Assembly (NCBI GenBank): GCA_002482965.1
Contig: DLGZ01000055.1
Span: forward strand, 25,357-79,552
Source of the DNA: Verrucomicrobiaceae bacterium UBA7681
GTDB lineage: Bacteria > Verrucomicrobiota > Verrucomicrobiia > Verrucomicrobiales > Verrucomicrobiaceae
Reading direction: 5' to 3'
Length of the DNA stretch: 54,196 bases
Below are positions 26,019-33,799 of this stretch, one piece after another. The first letter of the stretch is position 1, and each line of letters starts with the position of its first letter. A program made the position numbers and the translations under genes. The notes beneath the pieces are model-generated. The model was given only the letters and a program-made list of their open reading frames with translations. It had not been told where the DNA came from and did no database searches.

Positions 26019-28919
26019 TTAGTCTTCTTTCTTGACGAGTGCGGCGGTGGGAGCGCTGATGAAAGTCAGTTGGGTTGGAAGGGCTCTGGCTTCGCCGGTG
26101 GCATTCGACAGCAGGTCCCAGGCTTTCAGTTCAGTCTCGCGCATGTCTTCGAGCGCTTCGGCGGCTTCGGCGTCATCATCATTCGCGGCTTTGTGAGCTT
26201 CCTTGGGTTCTTCCAACGTGGGCGCATCCAGCCATCCCCACTCGGTGCTGGAGCGCGTCTGCTGAAAGCTGCCGGCAGAAAGGCGTTTGCCGAGGTTGGG
26301 AAGTTTTTCGCCCAATGCCTCAGACGCATTTTCCAATTCCATCCCCATTCTCTGCAACTGCCCGTTGCCGCTGAATTTGGGCACCTCGCTGACCTTCAAC
26401 TTGAAGCCGAGGAGAGGCGCGCTGCGCTGGAGATGCACCATCAGCCTGCCTCCACCGTAGGAGGAATTTAGCTTCGCGAGAGCCACGAGGGTGTCCTTGC
26501 TCCATGTCTTGCCGCGAAACGCCTGCCAGGGTGCGGCATCGGCCACGCCTTTGAGCTGCACGGTTTGAATGAGCCCGACGTACTCCTTGAAACTGCCGGG
26601 AATGTCCGTGCTGCGGGTGAGCATTTCATTGAGCGCGAGCCACTGGTCCACGGGAAGTGTTTCGAGATCGCGGCTGATTTCCGCAGCCGTCTTTTTGCTC
26701 CAATCGGCGAGGAGCTTTTCGCGTGCGTCTGCTTTGATGGCGGCGGCACTTGGCAGAGGCTCCACCTTCTGACCCGTGAGCAGGGAGGCGGCGTACTTCC
26801 GCAGGATGGTCTCGCCGCGATCTCCCAGAGAAGACATCTGCCAGAGTGCATTCGGCTCCATCTTGCCAGTCACCAGTTGTTCCAGCCCCGCCACAAGCTG
26901 AAGGAGCTGGCTCAGCGGCTGCTCCTCTGATTCATCGGACGGCACATCCAGCAGCTTCTGCCAGTGTGGGCGGGTGCGCTCCAGCAGGGCCAGACGTTCC
27001 TCCGGCTTGAGTTTCTCACCCCCGCCCCGCCGCTCTTCCCCATGCAAAGCGAAATTCAGCATGGTCAGCGCCAGACTGGGCGATTTGAAATCCGGCAGAG
27101 CTGCCAGGATGAGGTCAAGCCGCTCGGCCGCAGAGCGTTTGCGCATGAGTTTGGGCAGGTCTTCATAAGCCATGCGCATCATCATCTGGCCTGAGTCTTC
27201 ATCGGTCGGATCGTAAGCCGCCAGGAGCGCCAGGAGTTCTTTCGGGTCCTTGGGTTTTTGCTCGCCCTTGGCTGCCGTTTCGAGCTGCTTGAGGTTGGTC
27301 TCCAACTGCTTGCGCTGCCGATCCTGATCTGAGGAGCCGTAGCGGCTGAGTTCGCCTTCAAGTTTCTGCCTCACTTTGGTGACAAAGGCGGCCCCCTTCT
27401 CAGGACCGAGCTTTTCGACAAAGGGCACCAGGTTGTCCGTGTCATAGACTTGAGCCTGTTCGAGCATGCTGTTTTCCAAGCGGGCGAATTTCTTCGGATC
27501 GGTCACCGTCATCGCCTGCTCGATGATTGCTTTGTCATTGTCTCCCGCTTCAAAGTAGGCGAGCGCGATTTCCGCAGGGGTGGCATTCTTGAGGCTGGTA
27601 TACCAGGAGATAATTTCTGGTGCCTGTTCCTTGAGACTTTCGGAGTCTGAGCGGCGCAGTTCCTGGGGCAGCACACGCCCCAGCAGACCCCAGGCAAGCT
27701 GCTCACGGGTCTGAGGCGTGGACAGCATGACGTAGGCACGCTGGAGCTTTGTGGCTGCATCCTCATTCCCGGAGTAGCCATAGCTGCCACTCATGCCCTG
27801 GAACCGGTTCAAATCCACCAGCGTCAGGGTTTCATCCCCTAGCAGAGCCGCCAGCAATGGCACGGCGGCGAAACCGTGGCTGCGTGGGAATGCAGACTGG
27901 TTGCCTGGAAGGGATGGAACCTCTCCGCCATCATCATTCGCCGCCAGAGGCAGGGTCCAGCGTGAATAGTCGAGCTGCTTGCCGGCTTCGAGATCCTGCA
28001 GCCATGCCAGCAGTACTTTCTGGTCGGCGTCAGACAAGGGGCGCGCGGTTTTCAGCGGAGGCACGGCGGGGAGCTTGGCGCGCTCGGTGACGTGGTGATG
28101 CAGCACGCGCACGGCATCGCGCTGCTGCCAGCCGAGCGGGTATTGGTTTACCAGCGTGGCCAGCGCATCGCGCAGCTTGGTCCAGTCGTGGTGCGTGGCA
28201 AAATCCTCCATCACCTGCTGATAGGCCTGATTGGCCTGGCGGTCGAAACAGCCGTCGAGCAATTGCTTGCGACGTTTTTCATCGGCATTGATGAGAGCTG
28301 CCTTGGCCAGCGTGAGGGACTCCGCCTCATGCCCGGTGCGCTGCAAGACGGCGGCCCAGAACAAGGCGGTCTGCTGATGCATCGCGAGTTGATTGCCTGA
28401 GTTGCCACGTTCATTGCCGCCGAAAGGATCATTGCCACCAAAAGGAGCGGCGTCACCAGATCCCGGGTTCGCAGAGCTCTTCTTCGCCTCTTTCGTCAGC
28501 CACGCGACGGCTGCTGCCACGTCTTTGGTGACATCGGCGTTTTTCCAGGTGGCGCGGAATTCGCGTTCGCGGCGTTCCGGCTCACTGCCGCCGCCACCGC
28601 TCTCTGCTTTGACGGTGTAGAGGGTGCCGGTGGACAAGAAGAGGACGCGAGCCTCGGTGCCGGGTTTTTCATCGAAGAGGAAGGTGTTTCCCTCGGTGCG
28701 GAAAACATCCTCCTCCTGGGCGAAAATGCCAAAGCGCCGCCCCTCGCTCTCGGCGAGCACCCAGCGCGCGTCCTTCGGCACCTCCGCCGCCACCAGCGCG
28801 GCAAGCTGCGTCAGCCCACTGCGGATCTGCGCGTCTGAGAGGTCGGCAGCAGTCGTCGGCAGTGCTGTCAGGAGACCGGCAAGAATCTCAAGGTGAAGCA
28901 GTGTTTTACCGAATCGCAT
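26019..28919 (-). CDS. Secreted protein of unknown function, first gene of the MoxR operon (966 aa)
   Basis: I do not recognise a named domain. A signal peptide (MRFGKTLLHLEILAGLLTALPTTAA) is visible. Residues about 168-190 are Gly/Asn-rich with a repeated PFGGN unit. The remainder is mostly alpha-helical, reading like irregular TPR- or HEAT-type solenoid (AALFWAAVLQRTGHEAESLTLAKAALINADEKR, for example), with no catalytic signature. It is probably periplasmic. Its stop is 12 bp from the MoxR start, so it is very likely translated from the same message and may be a substrate or scaffold of the system. Confidence 0.75.
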   Translation of the reverse strand: MRFGKTLLHLEILAGLLTALPTTAADLSDAQIRSGLTQLAALVAAEVPKDARWVLAESEGRRFGIFAQEEDVFRTEGNTFLFDEKPGTEARVLFLSTGTLYTVKAESGGGGSEPERREREFRATWKNADVTKDVAAAVAWLTKEAKKSSANPGSGDAAPFGGNDPFGGNERGNSGNQLAMHQQTALFWAAVLQRTGHEAESLTLAKAALINADEKRRKQLLDGCFDRQANQAYQQVMEDFATHHDWTKLRDALATLVNQYPLGWQQRDAVRVLHHHVTERAKLPAVPPLKTARPLSDADQKVLLAWLQDLEAGKQLDYSRWTLPLAANDDGGEVPSLPGNQSAFPRSHGFAAVPLLAALLGDETLTLVDLNRFQGMSGSYGYSGNEDAATKLQRAYVMLSTPQTREQLAWGLLGRVLPQELRRSDSESLKEQAPEIISWYTSLKNATPAEIALAYFEAGDNDKAIIEQAMTVTDPKKFARLENSMLEQAQVYDTDNLVPFVEKLGPEKGAAFVTKVRQKLEGELSRYGSSDQDRQRKQLETNLKQLETAAKGEQKPKDPKELLALLAAYDPTDEDSGQMMMRMAYEDLPKLMRKRSAAERLDLILAALPDFKSPSLALTMLNFALHGEERRGGGEKLKPEERLALLERTRPHWQKLLDVPSDESEEQPLSQLLQLVAGLEQLVTGKMEPNALWQMSSLGDRGETILRKYAASLLTGQKVEPLPSAAAIKADAREKLLADWSKKTAAEISRDLETLPVDQWLALNEMLTRSTDIPGSFKEYVGLIQTVQLKGVADAAPWQAFRGKTWSKDTLVALAKLNSSYGGGRLMVHLQRSAPLLGFKLKVSEVPKFSGNGQLQRMGMELENASEALGEKLPNLGKRLSAGSFQQTRSSTEWGWLDAPTLEEPKEAHKAANDDDAEAAEALEDMRETELKAWDLLSNATGEARALPTQLTFISAPTAALVKKED

Positions 28920-28930
28920 GATTTTCCGGC

Positions 28931-28959
28931 ATCATGGGCAGAGTAGGAAATTTTGTCGA
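28931..28959 (-). promoter_or_regulatory. Candidate promoter of the eight-gene MoxR operon
   Basis: On the minus strand, TCGACA (28959-28954, five of six to TTGACA), a 17-bp spacer and CATGAT (28936-28931, four of six to TATAAT) precede the ATG at 28919 by 11 bases. The match is moderate. The 174-bp gap up to 29093 also has to serve the divergent vapB. Confidence 0.35.
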
Positions 28960-29059
28960 GAAAAGATGCGTCAATTGTGTGTAAAGGGGGTGGAGCACTG
29001 GAAACAAATCGGTCGCTTACTTGTGGCTAGGCATAGGCTCAAGCACCCCTTTCTCCGCA

Positions 29060-29087
29060 TTGTCATCTATCCTAAAAGCGTTATTCT
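29060..29087 (+). promoter_or_regulatory. Candidate promoter of the second vapBC pair
   Basis: TTGTCA at 29060-29065 (five of six to TTGACA), a 16-bp spacer, and TATTCT at 29082-29087 (four of six). The -10 ends six bases before the antitoxin ATG at 29094, the same geometry as at the other two antitoxin genes. Confidence 0.45.
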
Positions 29088-29093
29088 CTCCGG

Positions 29094-29333
29094 ATGAATG
29101 CGACAGCGGCACAACTTGACCATTATCTACGTGAGGCGGATCCCGCCACCGCCCGCACGGTGGAGCAGATCGTCAGTTTGGTGATCCAACGGTTCAAATC
29201 CGCCCCAGGCGGCAATGGCCAGCCTTCGGAACCCGTAGCTGCGAAAGCTTACAAGATGAGAACTTATGACATGGGAGGCTTTCAGCCGGGCATCGATCCT
29301 TATAAACTGGGCCAGTTGCCGGATGAGTTTTAA
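29094..29333 (+). CDS. Putative VapB antitoxin (79 aa)
   Basis: A small protein, MNATAAQLDHYLREADPATARTVEQI and onward, with no recognisable DNA-binding fold at sequence level. The C-terminus (MRTYDMGGFQPGIDPYKLGQLPDEF) has the short aromatic/acidic character of toxin-binding antitoxin tails and ends a few bases before a PIN toxin. The call therefore rests mainly on position and size. No Shine-Dalgarno sequence precedes the ATG. Confidence 0.65.
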   Translation: MNATAAQLDHYLREADPATARTVEQIVSLVIQRFKSAPGGNGQPSEPVAAKAYKMRTYDMGGFQPGIDPYKLGQLPDEF

Positions 29334-29348
29334 AGCCTGGTGCCATCC

Positions 29349-29777
29349 ATGAAAATCGTCGATGTGAACCTCCTTGTCCATGCTGTAAATCAGGGCGCTC
29401 CTGAGCATGAGACTATTCTGGCGTGGCTGGAAAATGAGATCAACACAGGAAACGGTATCGGGATGCCTTGGATCTCGTTGCTGGGCTTTATCCGTCTTGC
29501 CATCAACCCGAAAGTCATGCCCCACCCGCTGACTTTAGAACAGGCGCTTGATCAGGTCTATGAATGGCTGTCGTTGCCGAAGGTGAGCATCGTAGCTCCG
29601 GGCAATGGCCATTTGAGCCAATTTTCATCCTGCTGCAAAAGCGCAGGGGCTTCACATCATCTCATCACCGACGCGCATCTCGCCGCACTCGCGCTGGAAC
29701 ACGAGGCTACGATGGTTTCCTGCGACACCGACTTCGCCAAATTTCCAGGCTTGCACTGGATCAATCCGCTAAGCTGA
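29349..29777 (+). CDS. PIN-domain toxin, TIGR00028 (Mtu_PIN) type (142 aa)
   Basis: Starts MKIVDVNLLVHAVNQG (D5) and carries ITDAHLAALALEHEATMVSCDTDFAKFPGLHW (D108, D126, D128), the characteristic end of the TIGR00028 VapC subfamily. The central GMPWISLLGFIRLAINP block also matches that subfamily. It would be an RNA-cleaving toxin. The ATG at 29349 is preferred because family members begin with the VDVN strand; an ATG three codons upstream (29340) cannot be excluded. It converges on the DUF1501 gene. Confidence 0.85.
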   Translation: MKIVDVNLLVHAVNQGAPEHETILAWLENEINTGNGIGMPWISLLGFIRLAINPKVMPHPLTLEQALDQVYEWLSLPKVSIVAPGNGHLSQFSSCCKSAGASHHLITDAHLAALALEHEATMVSCDTDFAKFPGLHWINPLS

Positions 29778-29804
29778 ACTTTTCGAGGAAGGCAGCACTC
29801 GGCC

Positions 29805-29897
29805 GATGGCGGAGCCATCCAAAACCTAAGGCGAAGACGCCTCAGGCCAGAGGTCTGACGACCTCCGTGAGAGAGTCCAGTTGCGGCGCAACTGGAC
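29805..29897. repeat. Array of four different hairpins between convergent genes
   Basis: GATGGC-GGA-GCCATC (29805-29819), CCTAAGGCG/CGCCTCAGG with one mismatch (29825-29846), GAGGTC-TGAC-GACCTC (29850-29865), and an 11-bp perfect stem GTCCAGTTGCG/CGCAACTGGAC (29875-29897). The first equals the hairpin seen at 8020 and 8804. No T-tract follows any stem on either strand, although the array could still end transcription in both directions. Confidence 0.75.
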
Positions 29898-29901
29898 TAC
29901 T

Positions 29902-31197
29902 TTACGCAAACAGACTTGTGATCGGCTGCCCCTTGTCCGTCACCGTGAAGGGGCGCTTGGTGTTGGAGTAGAGGACAAGATCAAGCGGCAGGCCCAGTGC
30001 GTAGGCGATGGTGGCGTTGAAGTCGGGGACGTCGACTTTGTTTTCGGTGACTTCGATGCCTTTGTCGGTCTTGCCGTAGACCTGGCCGCCGGCGATGCCG
30101 CCGCCCCAGAGGACGGAGCTGAAGGCTTTGGGGTAGTGGTCGCGGCCGTCGTTTTGATTGATCTTGGGGGTGCGGCCGAATTCGGAGGTGAGGACGACGA
30201 GGGTATCGTCGAGGAGGCCGCGGCGTTCGAGGTCGGTGAGGAGGGTTCCGAGGGCCTGATCGAGATCGCCGCAGCGTTCGGGGAGGCGGGCACCGATGTC
30301 TTGATGCATGTCCCAGCCGCCGAGGTTCACTTCGACGAAGCGGACGCCGTGCTCGACGAGGCGGCGGGCGAGGAGGCAGCCCTGGGCGAAGGAGCCGTCG
30401 CCGTATTCGGCGTGGGTTTCGGGGGATTCTTTGCTGAGGTCGAAGGCGTCGAGGTCTTCGCTTTTCATGACCTTGATGGCGTCTTTGTAGACGTCGGCGT
30501 AGGCTTTGACGTTCTTGTAGTTGTAGGCCTGCTGGAAGCCTTGATCGAGCTTGGCGGAGAGGCCGAGGCGGTAGTCGAAATCACCTTCGCTGAGGGTGCC
30601 GGGGCGGTGGCTGTTTTGCAGGCCACGGGCGGGATCATTGAGGATGAGAGGCTGGCAGGCGGCTTCGAAGAATCCGCCGCCGGGGTGCTTGCTGTCGCCG
30701 GTGATGATGACGGAGCCGGGGAGATCGGTGTTCCCCTTCCCTTGGAATTTCTGCATCCACGCGCCCATGGTGGGGTGCCGGGTGGCGCCGCGCATGGTGT
30801 AGCTGGTGTGCTGGAAGTAGTTCCCCTGCGCATGCGCGCCCTGGGTGGAGGAGAGAGAATTGATAATGGCGCCGCGATGCATCATCTTGGCGGTGTGCGG
30901 GAGGAGCTCTCCGATCTGCACGCCGTCTGCGCTGGTGGCGATGGTCTTGGTGCCGCCCATGGTATCGGCACCGGGGACGCAGCCGAAGGTGTCGAGATGG
31001 GTCATGCCGCCGGACATGTAGAGATAGATGACTCGCTTGGCAGTGGCGGCCTGCTTGGCCTTGCTGGAGCCTTCAAACGCCGCAAATGCGCGGGGCGCGA
31101 GGCCATTCATCACGGAGACGCCGAGGCAGGTCTTGGCGATGTTTTTGGCAAAGTCACGACGGGTGACATCGTCACAGGAATGGAGGAGGGTTTTCAT
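29902..31197 (-). CDS. DUF1501 domain protein (431 aa)
   Basis: Matches the DUF1501 family of sulfatase-like (alkaline-phosphatase fold) proteins: YLYMSGGMTHLDTFGCVPG, a PGSVIITGD block and the LVVLTSEFGRTPKINQNDGRDHYPKAFSSVLWGGGIAGGQVYG end. A twin-arginine motif (VTRRDFAKNIAKTCLG, residues 11-26) points to Tat export. DUF1501 genes are typically paired with DUF1549/DUF1553 genes, as here with a 24-bp gap. The substrate is unknown. Confidence 0.9.
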   Translation of the reverse strand: MKTLLHSCDDVTRRDFAKNIAKTCLGVSVMNGLAPRAFAAFEGSSKAKQAATAKRVIYLYMSGGMTHLDTFGCVPGADTMGGTKTIATSADGVQIGELLPHTAKMMHRGAIINSLSSTQGAHAQGNYFQHTSYTMRGATRHPTMGAWMQKFQGKGNTDLPGSVIITGDSKHPGGGFFEAACQPLILNDPARGLQNSHRPGTLSEGDFDYRLGLSAKLDQGFQQAYNYKNVKAYADVYKDAIKVMKSEDLDAFDLSKESPETHAEYGDGSFAQGCLLARRLVEHGVRFVEVNLGGWDMHQDIGARLPERCGDLDQALGTLLTDLERRGLLDDTLVVLTSEFGRTPKINQNDGRDHYPKAFSSVLWGGGIAGGQVYGKTDKGIEVTENKVDVPDFNATIAYALGLPLDLVLYSNTKRPFTVTDKGQPITSLFA

Positions 31198-31221
31198 GCG
31201 GATGAGGATGAGGCGTGAGGA

Positions 31222-33372
31222 TTACTGAACGAAGAGGAACTGGGAGCCGGTGATGAGGGCGTGGGTGACATCGGCGACGGCTTTGTCGCCACGCTCTTTG
31301 ATGACGGAGTTGAGGATGGCCTGCTCGTCTGCGGTGGGGGCGCGGCTGAGGAGGGCGTGGTAGAGGGTGTCGATCTTCTGCGCGGGTGTGCCGGCCTGGG
31401 CGATGGCTTGATTCAGCTTGGAGGCGGGGTTGTTGATCACATCGGCAGCAGGGCCATTGAGCAGGGTGAGGGCCTGGGGCACGGAGGCGTCGTCGCTGGC
31501 GTTCTGGATGAGTTCGCGGTCGCTCTGGCCAAAGGTGCGCAGGAAGGTGCCGGGGCGTGCGGGGCTGGGCTGCTCAGAGGCGCGGGAGCTGAGGCCCATG
31601 CCGTCCTTGCCGCTGCTGTTGCGCTGATAGGCTTTCATGAACTCTTTGCGCTGCTCCTTGGTCATGGATTGCAGTGTCTTGGGGTCGATCTGCGGGCGCT
31701 TCTCAGTTTTCTCGGGACGATAGCCCTGGCGGAGGTCATCGGCGCGGTCTTTGCCGAGGAGGGCGATGAGGATGTCCTTCTCAGAGGATTTGCGCAGGTT
31801 GTTGGCCTCTCTGGCGAGTGCCTTGGTCTCGGCGGTGGTGTCGATGCCCTTCGCCTTGTCGGCTTCGAGCTTGGCCTTCATCACTTCGATCTGCTTCTGG
31901 TTGGCATCCATTTTGGCCCTGCCCTCCTTGGCGATCTGCACGAGGCCTTCGGCGCCTTTGGATTTGACGGTGCCGAGGAACATGGAGAGATCGTCGAGGT
32001 ATTGGTGAAGGCGGGCGTTTTCGTCATCGACGCTGTCATCGATGTTGCCTTTGGAGAGGGTGACGAAGGAGTCCCAGATCTGCTCAGCGCTCATGCGGCG
32101 GAGGATGGGGCCGGTGAAGTGGTAGGTCTCGCCGAGGGGCACCTCCTCGGTGGTGGCGGCGCGCTGGTAGGTGTCGGTATTATACAGCACCCGCAGGAAG
32201 GATTTGAGCGAGTATTGTTTCTCGATCATCAACTGGCCGAGGTAGTCCATGAGGGCGGGATTGCTGGCGACGGTGCTGTCGGTGATTTCATCGACAGGTT
32301 CGATGAGGCCGACGCCGAAGGCTTTCTTCCACATGCGATTGGCGATGACGGTGGTGAAGCGGGGATTTTCGGGGCTGGCCATCCAGTCGGCGAAGGCTTG
32401 CAGGCGGTTTTCGCCGGGCTTGGGCTCGGCGTCCTGGCCGAACATGGTCTTGGCCTCGACCTTTTCGCCGGGCTTGGCGTCGGGGTATTTGTAGTCAGCG
32501 GGGAGGCTGGGGAGCTTGCCCTCCTGCCACTCGGCGCTGGTGTAGCGGAGGGGCTTCATGACGTCCTGCATGGCGCGTTTGACCTGGGCCATGTCTTCTT
32601 TGCTGATCTTGGAGTCTTCGGCTTTTTTCTCGGCCTGCATTTTAGCGCGGTAGGCTTTCTGCTCTTCCTTGCTCATGGCCTTGATGGCGGCCCGGTCGAT
32701 CTCCTGGCGCTTGGGGTTGAGGTCAACGCCGCGGCTTTTGGTGTCCATGCCGTAGGTGAAGGCGGCCATGTGGTAGTAGTCCATCTGGGACCACTTGTCG
32801 AAGGGGTGATTGTGGCACTGGGCGCAGACGATGCTGGTGCCGAGGAAGACCTGCACGGTGTAGGCGAGGTGGTCGAGCTTGTTCTCATCGCGCTGCCAGA
32901 AGCCGATGCTGCCGCTGTCCCACACGCCGCCATCGGTGGTGAGGAGGTTTTTGACGAACTGGTCATAGGGCACGTTGGCTTTGACCTGCTTTTTGAGCCA
33001 TTCCTCATAGGCTTCGGCGGTGATGCGGCCTTTCACGTTATCGGTGAGGCGGAGGACATCGGCCCAGTAGTTGAACATGTGGCTGGTGTAGCCGTCGGAG
33101 GCGAGGAGGGTGTCGATGAGCTTGGCGCGCTTCTGGGGGTCCTTGGAGGTGATGTAGGCCTGCGCTTCGTCGAGGGTGGGGATGCGTCCGGCGATGTCGA
33201 GGTAGAAGCGGCGCACGAGGACTTCGTCGCTGGCGGGGGCGTTGGGTTTCAGCCCGGCCTTGTCCCAGCCTGCGCTGAGGAGTTGGTCGATCTTCTGGCT
33301 TTCCGGCAGCGGGGCGGCTTGCAGCGTGGCCGTGGCAAGCAGGCAGGTGAGGAGGAGACGGAGGGCTTTCAT
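31222..33372 (-). CDS. DUF1549/DUF1553 domain protein (716 aa)
   Basis: Signal peptide MKALRLLLTCLLATATLQA. The N-terminal DUF1549 domain has VRRFYLDIAGRIPTLDEAQAY and a haem-binding-like CxxCH (C183, C186, H187 in IVCAQCHNHPFDKW). The C-terminal DUF1553 domain has ENPRFTTVIANRMWKKAFGVGLIEPVDEI and LLNGPAADVINNPASKLNQAI. A charged Lys/Glu-rich insert (about 250-300 and 480-600) separates conserved blocks. These proteins abound in Planctomycetota and Verrucomicrobiota and have no settled function. It forms an operon with the DUF1501 gene downstream. Confidence 0.9.
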   Translation of the reverse strand: MKALRLLLTCLLATATLQAAPLPESQKIDQLLSAGWDKAGLKPNAPASDEVLVRRFYLDIAGRIPTLDEAQAYITSKDPQKRAKLIDTLLASDGYTSHMFNYWADVLRLTDNVKGRITAEAYEEWLKKQVKANVPYDQFVKNLLTTDGGVWDSGSIGFWQRDENKLDHLAYTVQVFLGTSIVCAQCHNHPFDKWSQMDYYHMAAFTYGMDTKSRGVDLNPKRQEIDRAAIKAMSKEEQKAYRAKMQAEKKAEDSKISKEDMAQVKRAMQDVMKPLRYTSAEWQEGKLPSLPADYKYPDAKPGEKVEAKTMFGQDAEPKPGENRLQAFADWMASPENPRFTTVIANRMWKKAFGVGLIEPVDEITDSTVASNPALMDYLGQLMIEKQYSLKSFLRVLYNTDTYQRAATTEEVPLGETYHFTGPILRRMSAEQIWDSFVTLSKGNIDDSVDDENARLHQYLDDLSMFLGTVKSKGAEGLVQIAKEGRAKMDANQKQIEVMKAKLEADKAKGIDTTAETKALAREANNLRKSSEKDILIALLGKDRADDLRQGYRPEKTEKRPQIDPKTLQSMTKEQRKEFMKAYQRNSSGKDGMGLSSRASEQPSPARPGTFLRTFGQSDRELIQNASDDASVPQALTLLNGPAADVINNPASKLNQAIAQAGTPAQKIDTLYHALLSRAPTADEQAILNSVIKERGDKAVADVTHALITGSQFLFVQ

Positions 33373-33799
33373 ATAAAGAGGGGGGGACGGGGGCGGAAAT
33401 GGACTTCCAGCCGCGAAAACGTGGGGGTTTCAGGCTTCTTACCATTAAATGTGAAGAAGGTATGGCGGAGGGCGCGACAGGGGGGGGATGCGGGGCTGGG
33501 ACGCTTGATCTTTCTCTTCCTCCTAATCCGCCTCTTCCTCTTTCTCCCGGAGGGGCGGCGCGGACGGAAATACTGAGGGAGGAGGAGTAAGAGGAGGAGG
33601 AAGATTTCCGGGAGGATAACCTGGAGTCGTTCGCGGCGGTTGGAGGACCAACCGCCCTACCTTTGCGCTGAAGCGCGGTCTTTGACAAAAACTTCGGCAG
33701 CGGATGGGATGGATCACAATTTTATACAATGATCTCGCCGCTGGGCCGTTGTGTTGGGTATTGTCGTCTTTAAGACCCACCACCACCCTGCTTTTTGCC
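33373..33799. other. Divergent intergenic region with purine/pyrimidine tracts
   Basis: 427 bp between divergent genes. It has a pyrimidine-rich run at about 33508-33545 and a purine-rich run at about 33576-33606 that are roughly complementary, plus repeat F at 33620. No convincing gene or promoter could be picked out. Confidence 0.5.
33620..33668 (+). repeat. Repeat F, copy 1 (49 bp)
   Basis: Contains the stem GGCGGTTGG-AGGA-CCAACCGCC (33635-33656) followed by CTACC. It is identical over all 49 bases to 52076-52124, about 18 kb away. Confidence 0.85.

Noticed and set aside
29188..29205. tRNA-like T-loop (GGTTCAAATCC)
   Set aside because: It lies inside the vapB reading frame and has no acceptor stem, anticodon arm or D-arm around it. 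A similar string near 27807 is also inside a gene.
29805..29897. CRISPR array
   Set aside because: The stems all differ in sequence and there are no equal-length repeats or spacers. No cas gene is present in the window.
31261..33576. Long plus-strand frame antisense to the DUF1549/DUF1553 gene
   Set aside because: High GC keeps antisense frames open. The translation is low-complexity (Gly/Val/Glu-rich) and has no family features, while the opposite strand encodes clear domains.
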